Numbered from the stretch's first letter, positions 26,112 to 34,211 are shown. The stretch is 57,802 nt of DNA from Buttiauxella gaviniae ATCC 51604 (GCF_001654835.1 NZ_LXEP01000001.1:1-57802); one strand, 5' to 3'. The notes: generated by a model not told the origin, from the sequence alone. A program made the numbers and translations.

Positions 26112-26148
26112 CTAATGATTCCATACCTATTAAGTATGGAATCATTAG
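26112..26148. repeat. Perfect 15-bp inverted repeat with 7-bp spacer
   Basis: CTAATGATTCCATAC (26112-26126), spacer CTATTAA, then GTATGGAATCATTAG (26134-26148). The arms are perfect. A 7-bp spacer equals the overlap length of many tyrosine integrases, and the site is next to the integrase gene, so it is a candidate crossover site. It could instead be an operator or hairpin. Confidence 0.85.
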
Positions 26149-26283
26149 AGGTCGATTTCTTTAAATCTGAAGATGTTGGGAGTATCGTTTTAGCCAGACC
26201 TCAAAAGAGGCATAACCATGCATATGAACGTGGGTTAGGGTACAATACGCCGACTTATAGTAATAATAAGGGATTCAAGGTAG

Positions 26284-26829
26284 ATGCACTCGCATAAGTT
26301 AGTAACCCCAGGCTTGGCTTCGCTTCCTGGCGGTCTGTCCTACCTAGATATAGAGTTTGTTTTTTCAGGCAATGAAGCTCGTAAAGCTCAGTACCGTTTA
26401 GTCTTCTGCCCACCTTCATTAGATCCTGTTGCCGCGGAAACCATGCACGGTATGTTGGGAGCCGATGTTTATACGTTATGTGTATCCGTTGTTAGCTTTG
26501 TCGACATGGTTCAACTTGACAGGGAGCAGGAACAATTACAGAATCCATTTGTTGGCGAAGAACCAATTAACGTGTTTGCAAAACCCGAAGGTTCTTTTAG
26601 TCTTACTCTGAGTGAGCTACAGTATCTTTACGGTACATTAGTTGACTTCATGATCAAAGTTGCCGACAATGAAGGTATACAAATTTTGTTCTTTGCAGCA
26701 GAACGCGAAGAATTGATAGCCACATACGAAAGATATGTGAAGAGGCTTACACGAGAACGTGGCCTAACTTACTCAAATGACGGAGCTTCCTATGCGATAC
26801 GAACACAACACTACTCAGAACAAGGGTAA
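26284..26829 (+). CDS. Hypothetical protein (181 residues)
   Basis: I do not recognise the family. The ATG at 26284 follows CAAGGTAG. The protein is soluble, starts MHSHKLVTPGLASLPGGLSY, is beta-rich in the first half, and has a helical C-terminal part (REELIATYERYVKRLTRERG). Its last 38 bases overlap a 48-residue gene in another frame, so the two form a coupled pair. The pair shares the strand of XRE but lies beyond the integrase. Confidence 0.65.
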   Translation: MHSHKLVTPGLASLPGGLSYLDIEFVFSGNEARKAQYRLVFCPPSLDPVAAETMHGMLGADVYTLCVSVVSFVDMVQLDREQEQLQNPFVGEEPINVFAKPEGSFSLTLSELQYLYGTLVDFMIKVADNEGIQILFFAAEREELIATYERYVKRLTRERGLTYSNDGASYAIRTQHYSEQG

Positions 26830-26938
26830 GATTGATTTCAAAGCGATCCATGCTAGCAAAGTCGAAATGATGAAACAGTTCATGACCGCTAAAGCTGAAG
26901 CTGAACGCAAGGGTGAAGTGGTCTTTAAACCACTGTAA
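26792..26938 (+). CDS. Small basic protein (48 residues), coupled to upstream gene
   Basis: This short frame overlaps the end of the 181-residue gene and encodes 48 residues that start MRYEHNTTQNKGKIDFKAIH. It is basic and helical (EMMKQFMTAKAEAERKG). A terminator follows 19 bases after the stop, which supports a real gene end. Pairs like this sometimes act as toxin-antitoxin or inhibitor pairs; there is no family evidence for that here. Confidence 0.55.
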   Translation: MRYEHNTTQNKGKIDFKAIHASKVEMMKQFMTAKAEAERKGEVVFKPL

Positions 26939-26956
26939 TCATTCGCTAGCAGTTAT

Positions 26957-26981
26957 GAAAAGGCCCATTTGGGCCTTTTTT
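26957..26981. terminator. Rho-independent terminator
   Basis: AAAAGGCCCATTTGGGCCTT followed by TTTT lies between the plus-strand pair and the convergent glutaredoxin gene and can work in both directions. Confidence 0.9.
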
Positions 26982-26984
26982 GTT

Positions 26985-27230
26985 TTATAGCGTACTCACC
27001 AACGCCGCAAACTCCGTATAACCCCCGATATGCTCACCATTTACTAACACCTGCGGTATGGTCTCCACCGGCTTGCCAACCAAGTCGCTCAACTTCTCTT
27101 TGTCGATCCCGGCAGACACAATATCGATGTATTCATAATCGCCAAAGTCGTGGCCGTGCAGCTGCTTCGCCAGCTCGACCGCACGTTTACAGTATGAGCA
27201 ATTATCGCGTCCGTAGATAACGACCTTCAT
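26985..27230 (-). CDS. Glutaredoxin
   Basis: The 81-residue protein is a classic glutaredoxin with the CSYC active site (residues 11-14 from the ATG at 27230), the cis-proline region TIPQVLVNGEHIGG and a C-terminal helix. It reduces disulfides using glutathione; in phages it commonly serves ribonucleotide reductase, which is not visible in this window. An extra GTG directly before the ATG is possible. The gene follows phoH by 66 bases. Confidence 0.93.
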   Translation of the reverse strand: MKVVIYGRDNCSYCKRAVELAKQLHGHDFGDYEYIDIVSAGIDKEKLSDLVGKPVETIPQVLVNGEHIGGYTEFAALVSTL

Positions 27231-27296
27231 CACTTCACCTCGTACAGCTGCTGCTTGAGAAAATAGCCTTCCAGTGACCAGATTATTGGCTTTCCC

Positions 27297-28060
27297 TTAC
27301 TGATAGGCTTCCAGTGCAACTTTGCATAGTTCAGAACGCACGCAGTCTTCGGTCGCAGACTCAATAAGGCCAACATGGGAGGAAGGTTTAAAACGCTCCA
27401 GTGCATCTTCCAGACCAGACTTAACATTGGCTGGCAGGTCGCATTGCGTCACATCCCCGTTAACAATGACGGTTACGTTCTCACCCATACGGGTCAGGAA
27501 CATTTTCATTTGTGACGCCGTAACGTTTTGCGCCTCATCAAGAATGACTACAGCGTTCTCGAACGTGCGTCCACGCATGTAAGCGAAGGGGGCAATCTCT
27601 ACTTTGGCCACCTCTGGCTTTAAGCAATATTCAAGGAACGAGCCACCCAAACGCTTCTGTAGCACGTCATAGACGGGCCGGAAGAACGGAGCGAACTTCT
27701 CGCTCATGTCGCCCGGAAGGAAGCCCAGATCTTCTTCTGCTTGCAATACCGGACGCGTCACGATGATCTTCCCGACTTCCTTATCCAGCAGACGCTGCGC
27801 TGCGACGGCAGCAGCCAGGTAGGTCTTGCCGCAACCGGCTTCACCAGTGGCGAACGTCAGAGGTTTGGTATCGAGGGAGATAAGATAGTGGGCCTGAGCC
27901 TCGTTACGCGCTTCGATGGGGGAGTTGTCGCGTTTAGGTTTTGGTGGCAGAGCAGGGGCGGCAGCCAGCTCGTCAACGATGATTGTGTCAATTTCGTAGC
28001 CGTGGATGCGTTCAGTGCCTGACGAGCTGCGCGACGCGCCTGTTTACGTTTGTTTCCCAT
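27297..28060 (-). pseudogene. phoH: PhoH-like ATPase with N-terminal frameshift
   Basis: The ATPase part is intact in sequence: Walker A ATGEAGCGKT, an RPVLQAEEDLGFLPGD segment, Walker B VVILDEAQN, and the sensor IVNGDVTQCDLP. It matches PhoH/RNA-helicase-like phage proteins. However, the start with a good binding site (AAAGGACTCAAT then ATG at 28060, MGNKRKQARRAARQA) is in a different frame from the body (GTERIHGYEIDTIIVDELA). Restoring one missing base near codon 16-18 would join them. The body frame has no ATG or GTG before the Walker A region, so the gene is broken as given or there is a sequencing error. Confidence 0.8.
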
Positions 28061-28102
28061 ATTGAGTCCTTTCAAGTGAGTAACTGAAAGAACTATACCC
28101 CA

Positions 28103-28134
28103 CAAGTGATAGGTAAGTCATTACCTATCACTTG
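28103..28134. promoter_or_regulatory. Extended operator palindrome upstream of phoH (copy 8)
   Basis: CAAGTGATAGGTAA and TTACCTATCACTTG are perfect 14-bp arms around a 4-base centre. The core is the dispersed operator, and this is its longest and most symmetric copy. It lies 43 bases before the phoH start. Confidence 0.75.
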
Positions 28135-28182
28135 TTTTTATAAGACCCTCATAATGAGAACTGAGGGTCATTGGATGTGCAG

Positions 28183-28980
28183 TTACTCTAGTCTGGCGCG
28201 AACATCCAACAGTTTTCGTGCTGTTAGGCAGATATCTCGTGCAAGATCACGAGTGTCTTCTATGTACTGATAGTAGCGCTCTAACTCTCCCGGAGCCTCG
28301 CGGCGGACTTGGGAAATATCGATGTAGTTCAGACCGGCACAAAATCTTTTGAACAACCGAAAAAAGTTATCTACCTTTTGGTTCAGTTCTAATCTGATTT
28401 GCTCTAAAAATCGGTCATTAAATGAAGAAAACGGGTTACTTACCGTGCTCTCAATCCAGTCAAGAGGGTATATAACAGCCTCTGGGATAACTGCTCTGAA
28501 AGGTTCATTTTCCAATGTCCACAGATAGTTAAAATTCAACTTATCGGTGAATTGTTTAAGAATGCCTATGTCCCTATCACTGTACTGAGGTTGAGTGAGC
28601 TGCTGGGATATTCTTTGTAATTCGGCTTGTTTCGCCTCAGCAATCTCCTTCCAATTTTTCAACTGTTCAACAGAATAGGAATGGTGGTCATTGTCGATAA
28701 GCCCGGCATGGTATGCACACATCCAGATGCCATTAGAGATGCTTTTTCTCTCTTCAGATGTCATGTTTGGGTCGTATCGTGGCCCTCCAGCAGCTGCAGC
28801 GGTAATATGTGCCGCTTCGCCACTGTTTACGCTTCCCATAGGGTTTAAACCGTCAGGGCCAATCGTGACCTGATTACATGGCTGGTATGAGCATCGATGC
28901 CCGGCTCTATTCGCCAGAATTTTTTTTACTTGAGCATTAAAGTCGTCTCTGCTGCTTCCCACATTAACCTCGCTGTGCAA
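28183..28980 (-). CDS. HNH endonuclease-like protein
   Basis: The N-terminal 120 residues hold an HNH motif in the arrangement seen in many defence-type nucleases: CSYQPC near residues 30-35, then GEAAHITAAAAGGPRYDPNM (catalytic H), and SNGIWMCAYHAGLID with the final Asn and His. The C-terminal 145 residues are helical and unrecognised. HNH enzymes cut DNA with one metal ion. The gene stands alone between phoH and a lipoprotein gene and is somewhat A/T-rich, which fits an acquired accessory gene. Confidence 0.8.
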   Translation of the reverse strand: MHSEVNVGSSRDDFNAQVKKILANRAGHRCSYQPCNQVTIGPDGLNPMGSVNSGEAAHITAAAAGGPRYDPNMTSEERKSISNGIWMCAYHAGLIDNDHHSYSVEQLKNWKEIAEAKQAELQRISQQLTQPQYSDRDIGILKQFTDKLNFNYLWTLENEPFRAVIPEAVIYPLDWIESTVSNPFSSFNDRFLEQIRLELNQKVDNFFRLFKRFCAGLNYIDISQVRREAPGELERYYQYIEDTRDLARDICLTARKLLDVRARLE

Positions 28981-29004
28981 ATGATTTTAGGCTCGTCATA
29001 AATT

Positions 29005-29553
29005 TCATTTGTCTTGTTCCAGACGTGCCATTTTTAAGTGTTTATCAGTGAAGGTCAGAATAGTGACACCTTCATCTTTATTCATGAAACCGGCACCGTT
29101 TATCATCATGATCAGGCGCTCTTTGCCGCGGAATACCTCATAATACTTACCCGCTGCACATGACATTGTCTTGGCGCATTCCAATCCATTCAAGGTTGTT
29201 TCATCAAATACCTGATCTTTAGTGGCAACCGGCTTCCCGTATTCTTTCGTAAGCATTTCGTCGAGCTGCATAAAGGTATATTTGCCGACGTTAGTCGTCA
29301 TGCTCGACTCAACTTTGCCGTCAATTAATCCACCAGTGGTATGTGGCTCCTTGCCTTCAGCCGCAGTTTTATCGAACAGAGCGAAGGCTTCGATATTTGG
29401 GGTTCGTTTTTCAAAATGGGTTTTGTACTGGCTCTCAAGGGAGTTTTTGTCTTGGCCTATCAGTGTAATTTTATCTACTTCAGACTCGTTACATCCCGTT
29501 AGAGCGAGCGCGATCACCAGAGAGGCGAGAATATTGAGGTTGCGCTCTTTCAT
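29005..29553 (-). CDS. Predicted lipoprotein
   Basis: From the ATG at 29553 (after GGAGATAAACCA) the 182-residue protein has a lipoprotein signal with lipobox LTGC, so it is predicted to be anchored through that cysteine. The mature part is acidic and includes a CAKTMSC pair and a strand-rich C-terminus. The family is unknown. Four lipoprotein-type genes occur in the window, which suggests that the element alters the host envelope, for example in superinfection exclusion; this is inference. Confidence 0.75.
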   Translation of the reverse strand: MKERNLNILASLVIALALTGCNESEVDKITLIGQDKNSLESQYKTHFEKRTPNIEAFALFDKTAAEGKEPHTTGGLIDGKVESSMTTNVGKYTFMQLDEMLTKEYGKPVATKDQVFDETTLNGLECAKTMSCAAGKYYEVFRGKERLIMMINGAGFMNKDEGVTILTFTDKHLKMARLEQDK

Positions 29554-29680
29554 TGGTTTATCTCCATGCTTTACTGCCACATCCTATCACCCACATGCAG
29601 GTAGTCTAATGCTACCGTCGCTAAATGAAGGCCCAAAGGTGGTAAAACCATACGTGGAAATATTCTGGAGTCAACCCAGC

Positions 29681-29711
29681 AAAAAAGGGGCCTAAGCCCC
29701 TTTGATTTTTG
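29681..29711 (-). terminator. Terminator after the tRNA unit
   Basis: On the minus strand AAAGGGGCTTAGGCCCCTTT followed by TTT lies downstream of tRNA-Asn and the structured region. It marks the end of that transcript. Confidence 0.85.
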
Positions 29712-29772
29712 CGCTAAAAAAGTGTTGCTACGATGCTAAGAAACAATGGTTAAGAACGTCTGCCGTGTCTAT

Positions 29773-29855
29773 CACAGCGCTGAACGGTCTGGCGACATTT
29801 GCGGAGTCTTTCCGTTCGGACGGTGGTGGCGAACTCCAAACCGTTCAGCGCTGTG
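29773..29855. repeat. Large inverted repeat next to tRNA-Asn
   Basis: CACAGCGCTGAACGGT (29773-29788) and ACCGTTCAGCGCTGTG (29840-29855) are perfect 16-bp arms with a 51-base interior that holds smaller hairpins. The structure lies between the tRNA 3' end and the terminator on the same transcript. Confidence 0.8.
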
Positions 29856-29856
29856 T

Positions 29857-29931
29857 TGGCGATGGTGGGTGGACTCGAACCACCGACCAGTTGATTAACA
29901 GTCAACAGCTCTACCACTGAGCTACACCATC
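29857..29931 (-). tRNA. tRNA-Asn (anticodon GUU)
   Basis: The cloverleaf is complete on the minus strand: acceptor GATGGTG / CACCATC (7 of 7 pairs), D stem GCTC / GAGC, anticodon stem GTTGA / TCAAC around CTGTTAA with anticodon GTT, T stem GGTGG / CCACC with TTCGAGT loop, discriminator G and an encoded CCA. Phage tRNAs of this kind may correct for host codon supply or for host tRNA cleavage. Confidence 0.95.
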
Positions 29932-30660
29932 CTTTTCGCGGCGGTACTTGTTCATGGACAACCAAGTAACCAAGAACTTTCCCGCAACTTGCACTTTACG
30001 TTAGTGCCAGACGAGGCTTGTGGCTCGCTCACATAGAGCAAAGATCTGGAATCTTTCTCGGCGGTTGATGGCCGCCAGATTCTTCGATCTTATTAGATGT
30101 ATGGAATCATCCATGTTGTGAAACCAGGGGCGATATAGGCAACAATGATTTCACCAGAGGGTTAACGAATCCTGCTTTCACAACGTTGAGGCCACTGAGC
30201 CGATTTATGTTCGCCCCAACATATTGATCAGTCACTACAGCTCTGTGGAATCACCTGTATGATTAAAAGAAAAACAGTGACCTCAACGTTGTGCGCTGGC
30301 TAACCAAGCCAGCCGGGTTACGTCGCCGCTTTTAACCCAAGATTAAACGACATAAGTAATGGAAATGACGTAACAGGATGGACGGTCAGCTGGCTGAAAC
30401 CGGGATGATGGAATGGAATGAGGAAACCAACCGCCCATCCTGTTACTTCATCGAATAGGGCATGGGTGGTGCAACATGCCCTATCCTGCGTTCTGCAATC
30501 ACACTCGCTCAGTGTGTCCCATTTCGGTGACGAGGCTGGAAACTGACCTCGCTGGTGTTTGGCTTCTTAGGCTACTGCCAGGTACGAATCTTCGTTTGCA
30601 GTTATATTTAACGTTCAAACAGTCGCGTCTCAACGAAAACAAATGAATCTTATAATAAAT
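29932..30660 (-). other. Structured gene-free region, possible non-coding RNA array
   Basis: No protein gene is supported. The segment holds a chain of stem-loops: 30041-30091 (AAGATC, GAATC and GGCGG all paired), 30179-30197 with 30275-30293 (18 of 19), 30370-30386 with 30430-30446 (16 of 17), 30455-30464 with 30475-30484 (perfect), and shorter ones near 30504-30519. An operator at 30661-30682 is at one end, tRNA-Asn and a terminator at the other, so one leftward RNA is likely. Its nature is unknown. Confidence 0.55.
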
Positions 30661-30682
30661 AAATAAGTAAGTACTTATTTAT
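30661..30682. promoter_or_regulatory. Dispersed operator-like palindrome (copy 9)
   Basis: AAATAAGTAAGTACTTATTT is a near-perfect palindrome at the right edge of the structured region, in a position to control its leftward transcription. Confidence 0.7.
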
Positions 30683-30797
30683 CTGTAACTCGTTCAGTTG
30701 CTATCTTTTTGTTCAAGCTCCCCTTCTGTTCCGGCGTTCTCGTGATGATCGCGGTAAAACGCTTCGCTTGAATAGTGATAGTTTCGTTCTCCTTGAG

Positions 30798-30980
30798 TTA
30801 GCCGTAGTGAGTCTCCAGCAGAGAACCCAGGCGCCACAGACCGTCGTCTATGCGTTTATGGCTGGCAAATCTGATCAGCAGTAGCTTTACGATTAACTGA
30901 CCAATGTAAAAGGCATATCCGAAGCCGGCCGCCACAAGGTAGGTTGCCAGCCACCAGTCGAAAGAGGTCAAATTACTCAT
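30798..30980 (-). CDS. Small membrane protein (60 residues)
   Basis: The 60-residue product has one long or two short hydrophobic helices (WWLATYLVAAGFGYAFYIGQ then LIVKLLLIRF) and a polar C-terminus. GGAGTGCGGAA precedes the ATG, which supports expression. The family is unknown. It lies between the structured region and the primase block, near a 165-base gap to its right in which I see no gene. Confidence 0.55.
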   Translation of the reverse strand: MSNLTSFDWWLATYLVAAGFGYAFYIGQLIVKLLLIRFASHKRIDDGLWRLGSLLETHYG

Positions 30981-31148
30981 TTCCGCACTCCCGTCTCGTG
31001 AACAACCCGATATCTACGCTCGCTCAATAAACTCATTGCTTCAGGTCTCATTTATGAGGCTATCAACACTCACACAGAGCAGAATCGACTATTTCGCTTT
31101 ACTGAAGAGTTAGAGACTCTTTTAGGGTTTCTCTTCCACAGTGATGAT

Positions 31149-31562
31149 ATGTTGCCAGCAAGTCTGGGTATGGAAACAAAAAAACGCTATGACGTTATTC
31201 TTATTGAAAAAGATGAGCCTTTTGATGAATTTTGCCGTAAACGCGTTTATTGTGAATTGGAGGCTAGCGGTTATAGTGTCCATGTCGCGAAAAACGAAAA
31301 TGCCATATCAGACATAATTGCAAGCTGCTACGTTTCAACCAGAACAGGAAATGGGCTGGACGACACCCCTTATGGAGTTATTGAGTTATTTGAGCATTCA
31401 AACAAAAGCAGTGACGGCTTCAAAGGCTATCGTCACTCTGAAACATTTGATCCAAATAACTTAAAATTTACCAGTGATGGTTCAATTGATTCGGAGGAAC
31501 TTGCTACCGCTATCGATAGGATAGTCGCTTACGTCCGTCACCTACTACCGACTTCGATTTAA
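31149..31562 (+). CDS. Hypothetical protein (137 residues)
   Basis: I do not recognise it. The protein begins with an alternating strand-helix pattern (YDVILIEKDEPFDEF, ELEASGYSVHVAKNENAI), like a Rossmann-type or TIR-like fold, but no clear motif confirms this. A start at 31170 (METKKRY) is an alternative; neither ATG has a strong binding site. It is on the plus strand and converges on the primase gene, whose stop lies two bases away, so it is probably an insert into the replication block. Base composition is more A/T-rich than that of the primase. Confidence 0.5.
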   Translation: MLPASLGMETKKRYDVILIEKDEPFDEFCRKRVYCELEASGYSVHVAKNENAISDIIASCYVSTRTGNGLDDTPYGVIELFEHSNKSSDGFKGYRHSETFDPNNLKFTSDGSIDSEELATAIDRIVAYVRHLLPTSI

Positions 31563-31563
31563 T

Positions 31564-32775
31564 CTACTTCATCGCCTTAATACCCAGCACCTTACTTTGC
31601 AGTTCAAGCTGTCTAGTGTATGGTTTCGCGCGATAATAGGCTTTGAGGATCTGTTCTGGTGTCGCGTCGCCCGGATCGAGACCTTCTTCGCCCAGACAGG
31701 CCACTTTGACATTCAGTCCGATGCTGGTGAGTCGTTTGGCCGCCGACATGGTGCTGCGGATCGCTTGCTTTTCGCTGTCCCACATCATTATTACGTTGCG
31801 TAAACCTCGTGCCTTTAGCGTCAGGAACGCGCCCAACTGATCTTCAGCGTCCTCATTCATATTTCCGGACAAGTGCATCCCGAACGTGCCAATTGGCTCT
31901 ACATAATCCCGCAGCGACTCTTCGTCGAAGATGGCTCGCTTCACGCCCATTACGTCAAATGCCCCTTCACACACAACGACCGTTTGTTTTCCGACTGCAT
32001 TGTGGCCGTTGTAGAGAAACTTGCCCGACGCCGGCAGCTGCATGGGGAAGAGATAACGGCGTTCTGCTGCACCGGTAATGTCACGCCCCTGGAAGGTCTT
32101 CATCACGCCATCCAGATCATAAACCGGTATCAGGATGCGCATATCAAACACCTGCCCTTTGACCTGGTCTGTGTACGGATCGACGTATGCGTGCTTGCCT
32201 TCGACGCAGTAACGCAGATCAAAGTATTTGGCCAGCTCCGGGGAGATATGGCGATCCACCAGATAATCAGGAAGACGACCGTCAATGGGGAGTTCGTAAT
32301 GTCGCGGGAGAGCTACTGGCCCTTCGAGTTCAACCTTACTGGCCAGCACGACCTCTTCCTTCTTCGGCGCCCATCCTTGTGAGATCAGCGCGTTCTGGAC
32401 GTACTCTTCAAAATCACGACGGGATTTGCCGCTGTAGTGCTTGAGGAAGACCAGCTTGTTGAACTGAATCTCTTCGGGATGATCACCAGCAAAGCATTTG
32501 CCGACGCCATTGGTCAGGTTGAAATAAACCTTCCAGTTTGAGCTGCCACATACCGGGCACTCCTTGATATTCACCTCACGTCCACGAGTACTGACGCCAC
32601 CACGACGGTAGATGATTCCTTCCATATCGAGCCATTGCTCAAAATCCAGCTCGGTCAGTAATTCTTTCAAGTCGCTCACGTTCTTAACCCTACTTTTTTC
32701 AGGTAATGTACTGATAATCCTCGGTATTTTAATACCATAAAGACTCGTGTGTTTTTTCTTTTGTGGCTTTGGCAA
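31564..32775 (-). CDS. DNA primase (zinc-binding, TOPRIM)
   Basis: The 403-residue protein has an N-terminal zinc motif (C73, C76, C94, H99 in CPVCGSSN...KCFAGDH), an RNA polymerase-like domain around 160-260, and a TOPRIM catalytic core with E270 (VVVCEGAFDVMG) and D333 (IMMWDSE). It should make RNA primers for lagging-strand synthesis. The DnaB-like helicase follows upstream on the same strand, 63 bases away, and together they form the phage-type primosome. Confidence 0.92.
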   Translation of the reverse strand: MPKPQKKKHTSLYGIKIPRIISTLPEKSRVKNVSDLKELLTELDFEQWLDMEGIIYRRGGVSTRGREVNIKECPVCGSSNWKVYFNLTNGVGKCFAGDHPEEIQFNKLVFLKHYSGKSRRDFEEYVQNALISQGWAPKKEEVVLASKVELEGPVALPRHYELPIDGRLPDYLVDRHISPELAKYFDLRYCVEGKHAYVDPYTDQVKGQVFDMRILIPVYDLDGVMKTFQGRDITGAAERRYLFPMQLPASGKFLYNGHNAVGKQTVVVCEGAFDVMGVKRAIFDEESLRDYVEPIGTFGMHLSGNMNEDAEDQLGAFLTLKARGLRNVIMMWDSEKQAIRSTMSAAKRLTSIGLNVKVACLGEEGLDPGDATPEQILKAYYRAKPYTRQLELQSKVLGIKAMK

Positions 32776-32838
32776 AAGAGAAAATTTGTTCTCTTATGGA
32801 GACCGGCGTGGAGAGCGTTTCCCCACGCCTTCTTTTTT

Positions 32839-34179
32839 TTAGAGGACGTCCATAATGCGTTCGATGAATCGCATTTGTTCGAGGTTCTGCTTAACGCGGA
32901 TGCTTACTCCGCCTTTCTGGTTACGTGAACCAGCGAAGTACAGACGCGCTTCACCTTTCGCTTCTTCCTCTTCCGTTTTGTTGATAGTGATAACGAGGTC
33001 AGCGATACGCACCTTCTCGATGTTGTCCGCTGCGTGCATCATTGTGGCCACCTCTGAAGCGCCACCTTCCCTGTTAGTCTGCGATGCAGTGATGCCGGCA
33101 ACGTTGTGTTTGTCGTACAGCGCACGCAGGTCAGTGTAGATGCTGCGAATGTTGGCGCGGTCGTCGCGGAGGTCGTAGCTGGCACGCATCAGATCGGCGT
33201 AGTCGACCACGACCATGTCGGGGATCATGCCATTGGCTTTCATGCTGCCCAACATACGATCCAGATCTGCAGGCGACATGCTTCCGGACGGTCGCTCAAC
33301 AATCCACAAGCTCCCCACGCCTTTCGTCGCGCCCAGCTCCGCCAGTTTGCGATGGACGTCGTCGCGACGCTCCACCAGCTTGGACATTTCGGTCTCAGAC
33401 AGACGGGCGTCAAAGCGATCTGACAGAATGGAGGTGTGAACTTCCAGCGACAGATACAGGACGTTGTTACCGGCAAGCGTGGCGTTGATGGAGAATTCAC
33501 CCATCGCCGTCGATTTACCAGACTTCGCGAAGCCCATGAACAGCACCATTTCACGCTTTGCCCAGCCTTTCTGGTAAAGCAGCTTGTCGAGCAGCGGTAG
33601 ACCCGTTGTGATGCTGTTTGGCACGTAATCGTCGGACGCTTCGTACTCACGCGCCTTGTAACGCTCTGCTGATTCAGAGAAGTAATCGTAGATGCCGGTC
33701 GCTTCGTTAGAGCCGATTTGCTGGACTTTGCCCATGATTGCCATTGCGCCCTGGAAATCGCCCTTCTCTTTCATCTCAGCCGCTTTAATCAGCGCGTCGT
33801 CGAACGCTACGCTTTTGGCAAACGTCGCGACCTGGTCGACCATGTACGCCGTATCTGACAGCTTCTCAGCGAGAATCCGCTTAAATGCCTCAACAACGTC
33901 AGGGAACAGCTCTTCGCGGATCGTCTTATCGCGCTTGGCGCGTTTGAGCATGTCGAGGATGGCCGACGATGATGGTGCGCTCTTATACATTCTGTAGTAG
34001 CCCGACACCATGTTCACCAGAATGGCGTTGGCCGCATTGGAGAACTGGTTTGGCGCAACCAGATCACCGGCGCGAGTCAGAAATTCATGGTCGCGACAGA
34101 AGTAGGCTGCGAGTCGATTCTGGAAGTCGTCGTCGAACTCTTCAGACAACCCTCGTCCTGTGTGGCAAAGTTCGGTCAT
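32839..34179 (-). CDS. DnaB-like replicative helicase
   Basis: The 446-residue protein has an N-terminal helical domain and a C-terminal RecA-like motor with Walker A GFAKSGKS (216-223), Walker B MVVVDYADLM (D326) and the arginine-rich end of hexameric DnaB-type helicases (GSRNQKGGVSIRVKQNLEQM). It unwinds the fork, probably loaded at the RepA origins or on recombination intermediates. The leader palindrome AAACAATTTGTTT is 20 bases before its start codon. Confidence 0.92.
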   Translation of the reverse strand: MTELCHTGRGLSEEFDDDFQNRLAAYFCRDHEFLTRAGDLVAPNQFSNAANAILVNMVSGYYRMYKSAPSSSAILDMLKRAKRDKTIREELFPDVVEAFKRILAEKLSDTAYMVDQVATFAKSVAFDDALIKAAEMKEKGDFQGAMAIMGKVQQIGSNEATGIYDYFSESAERYKAREYEASDDYVPNSITTGLPLLDKLLYQKGWAKREMVLFMGFAKSGKSTAMGEFSINATLAGNNVLYLSLEVHTSILSDRFDARLSETEMSKLVERRDDVHRKLAELGATKGVGSLWIVERPSGSMSPADLDRMLGSMKANGMIPDMVVVDYADLMRASYDLRDDRANIRSIYTDLRALYDKHNVAGITASQTNREGGASEVATMMHAADNIEKVRIADLVITINKTEEEEAKGEARLYFAGSRNQKGGVSIRVKQNLEQMRFIERIMDVL

Positions 34180-34198
34180 GTGCTTTCCTTTGGTGCTT

Positions 34199-34211
34199 AA
34201 ACAATTTGTTT
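34199..34211 (-). promoter_or_regulatory. Leader palindrome (copy 3)
   Basis: AAACAATTTGTTT lies right upstream of the helicase binding site, in the same position as in other leader copies. Confidence 0.65.

Noticed and set aside
26115..26297. A 60-codon plus-strand frame
   Set aside because: It begins inside the 15-7-15 inverted repeat, has no binding site and overlaps the start of the next gene.
27857..28105. An 82-codon minus-strand frame
   Set aside because: Only its first 18 or so codons from 28060 look real; the rest is the wrong frame of phoH.
29773..30484. Retron non-coding RNA
   Set aside because: The long inverted repeats recall msr/msd, but no reverse transcriptase gene lies nearby or in the window.
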